In this document: positions 55,972 to 64,000 of the stretch, piece after piece
How the letters are laid out: each line of letters opens with the position of its first letter
How positions within the stretch are numbered: position 1 is the stretch's first letter
From: CAVSCD01 sp963726335
GTDB taxonomy: Bacteria > Acidobacteriota > Aminicenantia > Aminicenantales > UBA8522
Reading direction: 5' to 3'
Length of the DNA stretch: 64,000 nucleotides
NCBI GenBank assembly: GCA_963726335.1
Contig: CAVSCD010000002.1
Coordinates: 186,001-250,000, forward strand
Position numbers and translations under genes: made by a program
The notes under the pieces: generated by a model
Database searches by the model: none
What the model saw: the letters and a program-made list of their open reading frames with translations, nothing else
Told to the model about the DNA's origin: nothing

Positions 55972-57237
55972 ATGTTATTCAAAGAGCTGAACCTGCATCC
56001 CGGCCTGATGCAGGCGATCACGGAGAGGGGCTACACGGAAATGACGGAGGTCCAGGACCAGACACTGTCCCGGACGCTCCAGGGCGGGGACGCGGCCGTC
56101 CAGTCCCAGACGGGGACCGGCAAGACGGCGGCGTTCCTGATCACGATCTTCGAGCGCATGTCGCGCGGCGCCGTGCCCCGGGGGAAGATGGCGCTCATCA
56201 TCGTACCCACCCGGGAACTGGCGGTCCAGATCGAGGGCGAGGCGCGCCAGTTGGCCGGTCACCTGGGATTGAAGATCGGCTGCTTCTACGGGGGCGCCGG
56301 TTACACCACCCAGCTCGCCGCCCTGAAGAAGGGGGTCGACGTGGCCATCGGCACGCCCGGCCGGCTGATCGACCTCAGCGGCAGGGGCATCCTCCGGCTG
56401 AAAGACGTTGGCACCCTGGTGATCGACGAGGCCGACCGCTTGTTCGACATGGGGTTCCTGCCGGATATCAAGAGGCTCCTTCAGGCCATGAGCCCGCGGA
56501 CGGAACGGCAGAGCATGCTCTTTTCCGCGACCCTGAGCCGGGTTTCGCGGAAGATCGCCTCGGACTACCTGAACAATCCGGCCTTCATCGAGCTCACGCC
56601 CGAGCAGATGACGGTCGACACGATCTCCCAGAAGCTCTATCGCGTCAAGAGCCACATCAAGACGAACCTGCTCCTCGGGATACTCCAGGAGCTCAACCCG
56701 CAGAACGCCCTGATCTTCACGAACATGCGGCACACCGCCTTCCGCCTGGCCAAGATGCTCGAGCGGAACGGGTTCCGAACCCGGTACCTGTCCGGGGACC
56801 TGCCCCAGAGCCAGCGGCTGCGCATCATCGACGATTTCATGGCCGGCAAGTTCGCGCTCCTCGTGGCCACCGATGTGGCCGCCCGGGGCCTGCACATCGA
56901 GGGACTGGAGATGGTCATCAACTACGACCTCCCCCAGGACATCGAGAACTACGTGCACCGGATCGGCCGGACGGCGCGCATGGGCCAAAAAGGTCAGGCC
57001 ATCTCGTTTGTCTGCGAGAAGTTCGGCAAGTTCCTCGACGAGATCGAGGCCTTCATCGGCATGAAAATTCCGGCCGAAACGCCGCGCCCCGAGCTGTTCC
57101 TAACGGACCGGAGCGTGGAATTCGAGAGCCGCGACCGGGCGCGCCGCCGGGACGAAAGACCCGCTCCCCAGTCCAAAGACAGGGGCCGGAAGCCGCGCCA
57201 CGACGGGAGATGGGAACAGAACACCCATCCCGCCTGA
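55972..57237 (+). CDS. DEAD-box RNA helicase (RhlE/DeaD-type)
   Basis: 421 intact residues. Helicase motifs in order: Q-motif FKELNLHPGLMQAITERGY, Walker A SQTGTGKTAA, PTRELAVQIE, GTPGRLIDL, DEAD in VIDEADRLFDMGF, SAT, then ALIFTNMRHT, ATDVAARGLHI and YVHRIGRTARMG. The C-terminal tail (about residues 370-421) is Arg/Lys-rich and probably disordered, fitting RNA binding. Unwinds short RNA duplexes in ribosome assembly, mRNA decay or cold adaptation. The long AT-rich leader hints at temperature or stress control, seen for deaD-like genes elsewhere. Confidence 0.93.
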   Translation: MLFKELNLHPGLMQAITERGYTEMTEVQDQTLSRTLQGGDAAVQSQTGTGKTAAFLITIFERMSRGAVPRGKMALIIVPTRELAVQIEGEARQLAGHLGLKIGCFYGGAGYTTQLAALKKGVDVAIGTPGRLIDLSGRGILRLKDVGTLVIDEADRLFDMGFLPDIKRLLQAMSPRTERQSMLFSATLSRVSRKIASDYLNNPAFIELTPEQMTVDTISQKLYRVKSHIKTNLLLGILQELNPQNALIFTNMRHTAFRLAKMLERNGFRTRYLSGDLPQSQRLRIIDDFMAGKFALLVATDVAARGLHIEGLEMVINYDLPQDIENYVHRIGRTARMGQKGQAISFVCEKFGKFLDEIEAFIGMKIPAETPRPELFLTDRSVEFESRDRARRRDERPAPQSKDRGRKPRHDGRWEQNTHPA

Positions 57238-57306
57238 CGACCGGCCGGCTAACCCGGGGGGGGCGGTCCGGGACCAAAATCTTTTATCTATGGAGGTCAG
57301 AATCCC

Positions 57307-58884
57307 ATGAGCCGTAGAAAAGCCTATGCCGCACTTGTCTTCGCACCCTTATTCCTGATATCCCTCGGCGGTCCCCTCGCCGCCGACGTCCGCCTGCCCG
57401 CGGTCATCGGCGATCACATGGTCATCCAGCAGGACAAGCCCGTCTCCGTCTGGGGATGGGCCGGCCGCGGTGAAACGGTGACCGTTGGACTCGCGGGCAC
57501 GTCCAAAGAGGTTCGCGCCTCGGTCGAGGGGAAGTGGCAGGTGCTCTTCGACCCTCTCAAGCCGGGTGCAGATCCTCTCGAAATGACGGTTCGCGGCGAA
57601 ACGGGGCCCGAGATCGTCGTCCGGGATATCCTGGTGGGTGAGGTCTGGGTGGGCTCGGGCCAATCCAACATGGCGTGGTCGCTCGCGGCGACGCTCGCGC
57701 CGACCCCGGAGATCTTGCGGGCCGACCATCCCGGGATCCGGCTCTTCCTCGTCCCCAGGCGCACCGCGGACCGTCCGCAGGAGGACGTGGAGGCCAAGTG
57801 GGAAGTCTGCCGGCCGGAGACCGTCGGCCCGTTCTCGGCGGTCACCTACTACTTCGGGCTCGAGCTCCATCAGAAGCTTGGCGTGCCCGTCGGGCTGATC
57901 GCGACGGCCTGGGGCGGATCGGACATCGAGCCGTGGACGCCGCCTTCGGGGTTCGTCGCCGTGCCCGAGGTCCAGTCCATCCTGGCCGCCCAGGAAGCCC
58001 GCTACGCGGAATACCGGCAAGCCCTGAAAAAAGCGCTCCCTTTATGGGAAACTTGGGTCAGGGAGACCCAGAAGGCGCTGACGGCGAACGCCGTACTGCC
58101 GGTCATGCCCGCCGGCGGCCGGCTGCCGGAGAATCCTTACGATACCTTCAAGGCGCCGACCACACTTTATAACGCCATGATCCACGCGCTCACGCCGTTC
58201 GCCATCCGGGGCGCCATCTGGTACCAGGGAGAGAACAACCGGGCCGACGGGCTGTTCTACGAGAAAAAAATGCAGGCGCTCATCCGCGGCTGGCGCGAGG
58301 CTTGGCGGCTGGGAGATTTCCCGTTCTATTACGTCCAGCTGGCCCCGTACAACTACCCCTTCAACAACCTTCAGGCCGCCCCCGGCGACGTTCCCGACCA
58401 GGTCCTCCTCCCGCACATCTGGGAGGCCCAGACAAACGCCCTCCGCATCCCCAACACAGGCATGGCCGTCGTCACCGACATCGCCAACCTCAACGACATC
58501 CACCCGCTCAATAAAAAAGATGTCGGGCACCGGCTGGCGCTGTGGGCCAGGGCTAAAACCTACGGAGAAAAGGGCCTCGTTTTCTCGGGCCCGCTCTACA
58601 GGTCCATGTCGGTCGAGGACGGCGCCGTCAGGATCGCCTTCGACTTTACGGGCGGCGGCCTGGCCGCGAACGACGGACTCCCCCTGAGATGGTTCGAGGT
58701 CGCGGGCGACGACCGGGTTTTCTACCGGGCCGTTGCCGAGATCAAAGGCGATACGGTCGTCGTCCGGAGCTCGCGCGTGCCGGCGCCCAAGGCCGTCCGC
58801 TTCGGCTGGAATCAGCTGGCCGTCCCCAACCTCGCCAACAGAGAAGGACTTCCCGCCTCGCCCTTCCGGACCGACAACTGGTAA
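57307..58884 (+). CDS. Sialate O-acetylesterase-like SGNH hydrolase
   Basis: 525 residues with signal peptide (SLGGPLAADVRL), RBS GGAGGTC. The N-terminal beta domain has LPAVIGDHMVIQQDKPVSVW. The SGNH esterase core has GSGQSNMAWS (nucleophile Ser120), GLIATAWGGSDIEPW (oxyanion), AIWYQGENN, and the Asp-x-His pair in NDIHPLNKKD (Asp397, His399). The C-terminal beta domain ends FRTDNW. Removes O-acetyl groups from sialic acids or, in plant-feeding bacteria, from acetylated xylan or pectin. With the neighbouring GH35 and GH20-like enzymes it fits deacetylation during glycan breakdown. Confidence 0.9.
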   Translation: MSRRKAYAALVFAPLFLISLGGPLAADVRLPAVIGDHMVIQQDKPVSVWGWAGRGETVTVGLAGTSKEVRASVEGKWQVLFDPLKPGADPLEMTVRGETGPEIVVRDILVGEVWVGSGQSNMAWSLAATLAPTPEILRADHPGIRLFLVPRRTADRPQEDVEAKWEVCRPETVGPFSAVTYYFGLELHQKLGVPVGLIATAWGGSDIEPWTPPSGFVAVPEVQSILAAQEARYAEYRQALKKALPLWETWVRETQKALTANAVLPVMPAGGRLPENPYDTFKAPTTLYNAMIHALTPFAIRGAIWYQGENNRADGLFYEKKMQALIRGWREAWRLGDFPFYYVQLAPYNYPFNNLQAAPGDVPDQVLLPHIWEAQTNALRIPNTGMAVVTDIANLNDIHPLNKKDVGHRLALWARAKTYGEKGLVFSGPLYRSMSVEDGAVRIAFDFTGGGLAANDGLPLRWFEVAGDDRVFYRAVAEIKGDTVVVRSSRVPAPKAVRFGWNQLAVPNLANREGLPASPFRTDNW

Positions 58885-59197
58885 ACGCTCCCCGACAATC
58901 CGGGAAACCCAATTCGGGGACAGCATACGTAATGCACTTATTTCCCCTACCTAGGGGATAACGTAGTCTATCCCTCTTCCTTGACCAGCGCCTGCCGACG
59001 ATTTGAGTGTATTGCGTATACTGTCCCCTCATTAATTGAAGTATAATTTCGTTATTGATGAGGCCTCCGGATCGCACTCGATACCTGCGCCGGCCGCGGG
59101 CGAACCCGCGCCGGGAACGGTTTTCCAGATTCCGATGTAATACAGGCGGGGCTTCTGATCTCGAATCCGGGGCGGCCGATGCCGCCGGGAGGTTGTC
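58885..59197. other. Intergenic region dominated by a REP-like element
   Basis: Holds the palindromic element at 58916-59028, then an AT-rich stretch (59030-59060, GTATAATTTC) that likely provides the alpha-2-macroglobulin promoter. No gene supported. Confidence 0.55.
58916..59028. repeat. REP-like palindromic element, complete pair
   Basis: Left arm 58916-58940 (begins GGGGACAGCATACGTAAT) and right arm 59004-59028 (complement begins GGGGACAGTATACGCAAT) match at 21 of 25 positions; all differences are transitions. Inside lies a smaller hairpin CCCCTA-CC-TAGGGG at 58944-58957. The left arm is 24 of 25 identical to the arm at 19857-19881. The structure is that of short elements moved by Y1 (RAYT/TnpA-REP) transposases. 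Confidence 0.72.
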
Positions 59198-62100
59198 ATG
59201 GGCCGTGATCGCTGGCGTCGCTTCCATCGCCTGGTCTCTCCGGGGTTCCTGGTCCTGTTGGCCGTCATCGTCGCGCTCGGCACGGGGGCCGCGGCGCTGG
59301 CGCGGTTCCAACCCGTTTCACTGTCTTCAGGGCAGACTTCCCCACCCGGTGACGACTTGAGCCGCCAGCGCCTCGACCAGCTGGTCAACGAGCAGAAATA
59401 CGAGGAAGCCGCCAAGGAGGCCGCCCGCCTCCGCGAAGCCGCCCGCCTCGCGAACAACGAGCCTGTCTGGGCCTGGGCCCTGATCAAGGACGTCCAGCTC
59501 CGGACGGCGCTCCACGGCTACGAGACCTCCGTGCGCTTTCTTAAGGAACAACCTTGGCCCAAGGCGACGATCCAGCGCGACATGCTGGACCTCTTCTACG
59601 CGCAGTCCCTTCTTACTTATTACGAGGCCTATTCATGGGAGATCAACCAGCGGGAGCGCGTCGAGGCCGCGGGGCCGGTCGACCTCAAGTCCTGGACGAA
59701 GGACCAGATCTTCCAGGAAGCCTGGACCACCTTGGTGAGCGTCTGGAAGGACAGGGACAGCCTCCAGGCTCATCGTCCGGCTGAGTTCCCGGATTTCTGG
59801 AGCCCCGGCGATTACCCGGCCGGCATCCGGGACACCCTGAGAGATGCCGTCGCCTATCTCCTGGCGCAGGTCCTGGCGGACACTTCGTTTTGGACGCCGC
59901 GTCAGTCGAACGAGCTCTTCCTTCTCGACCTCGAAAAGCTCCTGGCCGCCGCGGGCAGGGACCCCAAGGCCGAGGCCGCCGTCCTCGAATCCCCCGAATC
60001 ACACCCTCTCCAAAAGCTGGCCGCCGTCCTCGGCGAGCACGAGGGCTGGTGCCGCCGGGCCGGCCGGCCCGAGGCCGCCATGGAGGCGCGCTTCGTCCTC
60101 GTCGCGGACCTCCATAACGCCTTTTCTCAGGAAGACGACCGGACCCTCATCCGCTCCCGGCTGGCGGAGTACCTTTCCCGAGGCCGCGCCCATCCCTGGT
60201 GGGCGGTCGGCCAGGCCGTTCTCGCCGAATTCACGCGGCAGGAAGACGCTCCCGATTCACAGGTCCGGGCCAGACAGCTCGCCCTCGAGGGGGCCGAACG
60301 TTTCCCGGATTCGCCGGGCGGCCGACGCTGCCTCCATATCGTCAAGGCCGTCGAAGCCCCGGGCTTATCGGTGGAGATGATGGCCGCCGACGGCCCCGGC
60401 CGCCGCTCCATCCGCCTGACCCACAGGAACCTGGGCAGGATCTTTTTCAGGGCCTACCCCCTCGACCTCGAAGCCCTCATCCGGGCGGCGAAAGACTACA
60501 ACCTCTTCCCGCGATGGGACGAGGCCGAAAAGATCATCAGGGGAAAGCAGCCCTCCCAGTCCTGGAGGTCGGACCTCCCGCCCACGCCCGATTACCGGGA
60601 CCATAAAACTTACGCCGACTTGCCGGCCGACCTGGCCCCCGGCCTTTATCTTATCGCCGCCTCGGTCCGCGAGGATTTCGCCGGACAGGACAACCGGATC
60701 GAGGCCCTGAACGTCATCGTCTCGAACGTCGCGCTCCTCAAGCGGACGACCGCCGAGGGCGGCGAGGAAGCCGTCGTTACGGCCGGCGACAGCGGACGCC
60801 CGTTGGCCGGGGTCAAAGTCGACCTCTACGCCTTCGACTGGCAGCGTGGCCACCGGGTTCTCGAATCCCGGACCTCGGACGCCGCGGGCCGCGCCGCCTT
60901 CGCCCCGCGCGCGCAGCAGACCGGTCCCTGTTTTCTCCTGGCCAAAAAAGGAGACGACGTCGCGTTCGACCCGTCGTATCTCTATCTCTACAACCGGCCG
61001 AAGCCGGCTGAGACGAGCGCCTCGCTCATCTATACCGACAGGAGCGTCTACCGCCCCGGCCAGAAGATCTACTGGAAGGTCCTGGCCTTTACGGGGCGCC
61101 GCGACCTCGGCCGCCTCAAGCCGGCGGCCGACTCGACGGCTTCCATCTGGCTCGAGGACATCAACGGACAGCGCGTGGCCGAAGCCGCGACGACGACCAA
61201 CGCGTTCGGCACGGCGAGCGGCGAGTTCATCATCCCGGCCGCCGGCCGCCCGCTCGGAGCCTGGCGCCTCAGGTCCTCTCCGGAAGGCTACAGCCAGGTC
61301 CGGGTTGAAGAATACAAGCGTCCCACGTTCGAAGTGACGGTCAAGGACCCGGAGAAACCGCTCCGGCTCAACCGGCCCGCGACGCTCGAAGCAGAAGCCC
61401 GGTATTATTTCGGCCTGCCCGTCGCCTCGGGCACGGCGGTCTGGCAGGTCAGGCGAGAGCCCGTCTATCCCCGCTGGTGGTGGTGGGAGACGCCGGCCGG
61501 CCAAGCCCAGTCCGTCGCCGGCGGCAGGGCCGCCCTGCGCGAGGACGGCACGTTCGACCTGACGTTCATCCCCAAGGTCGACGAACGAAAGGCCAGGTCC
61601 GATTCCGGGATCACCTACCGTTATACGCTCTCCGTCGACATCACGGACGACGGCGGCGAGACGCGGTCGGCCGCACGGTCGTTCCGGCTCGGGTTTGTGA
61701 GCGTCGAGGCGTCTCTCGCCGCGGCCAGCGGGTTCTTCCGGGCCCAAGCCCCGGGGGAATTTACCGTCACGCGGACGGACCTCAACGGCACGCCGAAACC
61801 GGGTGCCGGCGCCTGGCGCATCGTCCGGCTCAGTCAGCCCGGGGAAACGCTTCTTCCGGCGGACCAGCCGTTGCCCGAGCCGGCTCCGCCCCAACCCGGC
61901 CAAGCGGCCCCATACGCGACTCCCGGCGACCGGCTGCGAACCCGTTGGGAATCGTCGCTTTCCCCCGAAGCGATCCTTCGCCTCTGGAAAGAGGGCGCGG
62001 CGGTCGCCGGCGGCGAACTCGCGGCCGACGCCGCGGGCCGCGCCACGGTCAAAGCGCCGCCTCTCGACGCCGGGGCCTATCGCCTCCTCTACGAAACGAA

Positions 62101-64000
62101 GGACGACTTCGGCGCCGTCTGCCGCGAAAGCCTGGACTTCGTCGTCGCCGGGAAGGGGACCGGAGTCCGCCTGCCGCTCGTCCTTGCCGTCGAGAGGTCA
62201 TCCGTGAACGCGGGCGGGACGGCCCGCCTGTTCCTGCACAGCGGCTGGTCCGACCAGCCTATCCTATTCGAAACTTTCCGCGGCGGCGAGATCTGGGAAC
62301 GCCGGTGGCTCGACTCGGGGAAGGACTCGGCCGTGCTGGAGATCCCGGTCACGGAGGACCTCAGGGGCGGATTCGGGGCGCGCCTCACGGCGCTCAGGGA
62401 TCACCAGTTCATGACCGAGGAAACGAGCGTCTTCGTCCCTTGGGACAACAAGGAACTCGAGCTCGCGTTCTCCTCGTTCCGGGACAAGCTGGCGCCGGGC
62501 GGCAAGGAAACCTGGCGCGTCACGGTCAAGCTGCCCGGCGGAAAGCCGGCGCTCCAGGGCGCCGCCGAGCTTCTGGCCTACATGTACGACCGGAGCCTCG
62601 ATCTGTTCGCTCCTCATCATCCGCCGAGCGTGACGGGCCTTTATCCGTCGCGCACCGGAGCCCCGGCCTGGGACCCCGCGCTCGGCCTCGCGCCCCAGGC
62701 GTTCTCCGAGGATTCGGGCTGGGTCAAGGTCCCCGGGTTTCCGACCTTCCGGCCCGCCGGGCTCGTGAGCCTCGGCGGCTACGGTATCGGCGGCCCGGGG
62801 ATCCGGGGCGGCGTGGTCGGGGGCGTCGTCGGCGGGGTGATGGCCCAGCGGATGCCCTCGGCGGCGCGCCTGGCCAAGGAAGAGGGCGCCGTAATGGACC
62901 TGGCAAGCTCGGTCGAGAAGTCCAGGGAGGACAAGGCGCCCCAGGAAGAGGCTGAGGGAGCGGGCCAGGAAGCCGCGGTCCCCCTGCGCTCGAACTTCTC
63001 GGAGACGGCCTTCTGGCAGCCGCACCTTCTCACCGGCGCGGACGGCTCGGCGGCCGTCGAGTTCACCGTCCCCGACTCCGTCACCTCCTGGCGCGTGTTC
63101 GTTCACGGCGTCACCAGGGACCTCATGGGAGGCCGGCTGGAGAAGGAAGCGCGGACCGTCAAGGACCTCATGGTCAGGCCGTACCTGCCCCGGTTCTTCC
63201 GCGAAGGGGATACGGCCGAGCTCAGGGTCATGGTCAACAACGCCGGCGACAAGCCATTTTCCGGCGAGGTCGCGCTCGAGATCTTCGATCCTTCGACGAA
63301 CGAGAACCTGGCCCCGGCCTTCGGTCTGCCCGAGAAGGTCCCCGGCCGGCCGTTCACGGTCAAGCCCGGCGGCGGCGCGCCGGTGGTTTTCCCGCTGGCC
63401 GCGCCGGCCCGCGTCGGCACGGTCGCCTTCAAGGTGACCGCCAGGGCGGGAGCCTACTCGGACGGCGAGCTCCGGCCGCTGCCGGTCCTTCCGGGCCGGA
63501 TGCACCTCATCCAGTCCCGGTTCGCGACGCTCAGGGAAGGAAAGCCCCGCGAGCTCGTGTTCGAGGACCTCGGGAAAGATGACGACCCGACCCGGGTGAA
63601 CGACCAGCTCGTCGTCACCGTGGACGCGCAGCTCTTTTACGGCCTGCTCGAGGCCCTCCCCTATCTCGTCAACTATCCTTACGAATGCACCGAGCAAACA
63701 CTCAACCGCTTCCTGTCCACGGGCATCCTGACCAGCCTTTATACCCGCTACCCGTCCGTGGCGCGCATGGCCGAGGCGCTGAGCCGCCGGGAAACGCTTT
63801 ACGAGACATTCGATCAGGCCGACCCGAACCGCAAGATGGCGCTCGAAGAGACGCCGTGGCTCATCGAGGCCCGCGGCGGCCAAGACGCGGGCTTCGGCAT
63901 GGAGCGGGTGCTCGACCCGAAGATCGCCGGGGCCCAGCGCGAGGCCTCGTTGGCCAAGCTCCTCAAGGCCCAGACTTCGCTCGGCGCTTTCCCCTGGTGG
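59198..64000 (+). CDS. Alpha-2-macroglobulin family protein with thioester (3' end cut by window edge)
   Basis: Open from an ATG at 59198 (RBS GGGAGG) to the window edge, 1601 codons in one uninterrupted frame, so the true end lies outside. N-terminal membrane anchor or signal (LVLLAVIVALGTGAAALARF) precedes a helical segment, then several macroglobulin-like beta domains: YTDRSVYRPGQKIYWKVLAF (MG1-type), KRPTFEVTVKDPEKPL, and ETAFWQPHLLTGADGSAAVE with FTVPDSVTSWRVFVHGVT. The thioester motif is CTEQ (Cys1497-Gln1500) in YPYECTEQTLNRF. Residues about 1188-1260, rich in Gly and Ala/Glu/Lys, lie just before the MG7-type block, where a protease bait region is expected. The role is trapping attacking proteases at the cell envelope. 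The frequent partner pbpC is not seen upstream. Confidence 0.88.
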   Translation, partial: MGRDRWRRFHRLVSPGFLVLLAVIVALGTGAAALARFQPVSLSSGQTSPPGDDLSRQRLDQLVNEQKYEEAAKEAARLREAARLANNEPVWAWALIKDVQLRTALHGYETSVRFLKEQPWPKATIQRDMLDLFYAQSLLTYYEAYSWEINQRERVEAAGPVDLKSWTKDQIFQEAWTTLVSVWKDRDSLQAHRPAEFPDFWSPGDYPAGIRDTLRDAVAYLLAQVLADTSFWTPRQSNELFLLDLEKLLAAAGRDPKAEAAVLESPESHPLQKLAAVLGEHEGWCRRAGRPEAAMEARFVLVADLHNAFSQEDDRTLIRSRLAEYLSRGRAHPWWAVGQAVLAEFTRQEDAPDSQVRARQLALEGAERFPDSPGGRRCLHIVKAVEAPGLSVEMMAADGPGRRSIRLTHRNLGRIFFRAYPLDLEALIRAAKDYNLFPRWDEAEKIIRGKQPSQSWRSDLPPTPDYRDHKTYADLPADLAPGLYLIAASVREDFAGQDNRIEALNVIVSNVALLKRTTAEGGEEAVVTAGDSGRPLAGVKVDLYAFDWQRGHRVLESRTSDAAGRAAFAPRAQQTGPCFLLAKKGDDVAFDPSYLYLYNRPKPAETSASLIYTDRSVYRPGQKIYWKVLAFTGRRDLGRLKPAADSTASIWLEDINGQRVAEAATTTNAFGTASGEFIIPAAGRPLGAWRLRSSPEGYSQVRVEEYKRPTFEVTVKDPEKPLRLNRPATLEAEARYYFGLPVASGTAVWQVRREPVYPRWWWWETPAGQAQSVAGGRAALREDGTFDLTFIPKVDERKARSDSGITYRYTLSVDITDDGGETRSAARSFRLGFVSVEASLAAASGFFRAQAPGEFTVTRTDLNGTPKPGAGAWRIVRLSQPGETLLPADQPLPEPAPPQPGQAAPYATPGDRLRTRWESSLSPEAILRLWKEGAAVAGGELAADAAGRATVKAPPLDAGAYRLLYETKDDFGAVCRESLDFVVAGKGTGVRLPLVLAVERSSVNAGGTARLFLHSGWSDQPILFETFRGGEIWERRWLDSGKDSAVLEIPVTEDLRGGFGARLTALRDHQFMTEETSVFVPWDNKELELAFSSFRDKLAPGGKETWRVTVKLPGGKPALQGAAELLAYMYDRSLDLFAPHHPPSVTGLYPSRTGAPAWDPALGLAPQAFSEDSGWVKVPGFPTFRPAGLVSLGGYGIGGPGIRGGVVGGVVGGVMAQRMPSAARLAKEEGAVMDLASSVEKSREDKAPQEEAEGAGQEAAVPLRSNFSETAFWQPHLLTGADGSAAVEFTVPDSVTSWRVFVHGVTRDLMGGRLEKEARTVKDLMVRPYLPRFFREGDTAELRVMVNNAGDKPFSGEVALEIFDPSTNENLAPAFGLPEKVPGRPFTVKPGGGAPVVFPLAAPARVGTVAFKVTARAGAYSDGELRPLPVLPGRMHLIQSRFATLREGKPRELVFEDLGKDDDPTRVNDQLVVTVDAQLFYGLLEALPYLVNYPYECTEQTLNRFLSTGILTSLYTRYPSVARMAEALSRRETLYETFDQADPNRKMALEETPWLIEARGGQDAGFGMERVLDPKIAGAQREASLAKLLKAQTSLGAFPWW

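Noticed and set aside
60365..61903. 512-codon minus-strand frame opposite the alpha-2-macroglobulin
   Set aside because: Arg/Gly/Ala-rich antisense reading without motifs.
62264..63883. 539-codon minus-strand open frame opposite the alpha-2-macroglobulin
   Set aside because: Antisense shadow; the plus-strand protein has clear domains and a thioester motif.
1..64000. tRNA, rRNA, CRISPR array, prophage or integrative element
   Set aside because: No cloverleaf with CCA-type ends, no repeat-spacer regularity, no integrase, transposase or phage structural gene was seen.

Overview
The window is high-GC, densely packed bacterial DNA with short intergenic gaps, many signal-peptide, Tat and lipoprotein leaders, an RND/TolC efflux system and an outer-membrane-barrel-like protein. 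It is therefore from a diderm. The mix of secreted glycosidases, large secreted peptidases, an alpha-2-macroglobulin, a DUF2089/DUF4097 pair and a sigma-54-type promoter fits an Acidobacteriota/Aminicenantes-like heterotroph. That placement is an inference from gene content; there is no rRNA or phylogenetic marker here.

Layout. 1-10224 (minus): a truncated DUF3857/transglutaminase protein, then a copper/silver detoxification operon transcribed tolC-like > cusB > cusA > copB. 10566-15353: an L-lactate permease (minus) and a three-gene proton-translocating transhydrogenase operon pntAA-pntAB-pntB (plus). 15703-24517: a secreted protein with eight Trp-rich repeats, a Tat-leader heparinase II/III-like lyase, a GH127/DUF1680 beta-L-arabinofuranosidase-like enzyme, and a badly frame-disrupted prolyl oligopeptidase. 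24755-31355: a Tat-exported Fe-S aldo/keto reductase with a nitroreductase partner, a subtilisin-like protease with a PKD domain, a frame-disrupted alpha/beta hydrolase behind a sigma-54-type promoter, a VOC protein, and a frame-disrupted S41 peptidase. 31656-38384: a D-threonine aldolase/D-serine dehydratase-like enzyme, a three-gene ABC exporter, and a minus-strand unit of ICMT-like methyltransferase, tandem C_GCAxxG_C_C protein and MFS transporter. 38733-46490: an M16 peptidase, the DUF4097-DUF2089 pair, an AGE-family epimerase, and a DUF47/PiT phosphate uptake pair. 46603-64000: an M1-like protein with TPR-like repeats, GH35 beta-galactosidase, a GH20-like glycosidase, a serine hydrolase, a barrel protein, a DEAD-box helicase, a sialate O-acetylesterase and a thioester alpha-2-macroglobulin running off the right edge.

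How it works together. Lyase, arabinofuranosidase, galactosidase, hexosaminidase-like enzyme, O-acetylesterase and epimerase together suggest scavenging of complex, possibly host- or plant-derived, glycans. The proteases and aminopeptidase-like proteins suggest parallel peptide scavenging. Cus/Cop efflux, alpha-2-macroglobulin and the DUF4097/DUF2089 pair would serve envelope protection.

Two cross-cutting signals stand out. First, many genes are split by single-base indels although catalytic residues survive. They cluster in some loci (22.3-24.5 kb, 28.6-31.4 kb) and are absent from long genes such as the 4.8 kb alpha-2-macroglobulin. This is either recent decay or uncorrected assembly error. 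Second, several intergenic spaces hold short inverted repeats resembling REP elements mobilised by Y1 (RAYT) transposases, some abutting or overlapping stop codons. No tRNA, rRNA, CRISPR array, integrase or transposase gene was found.
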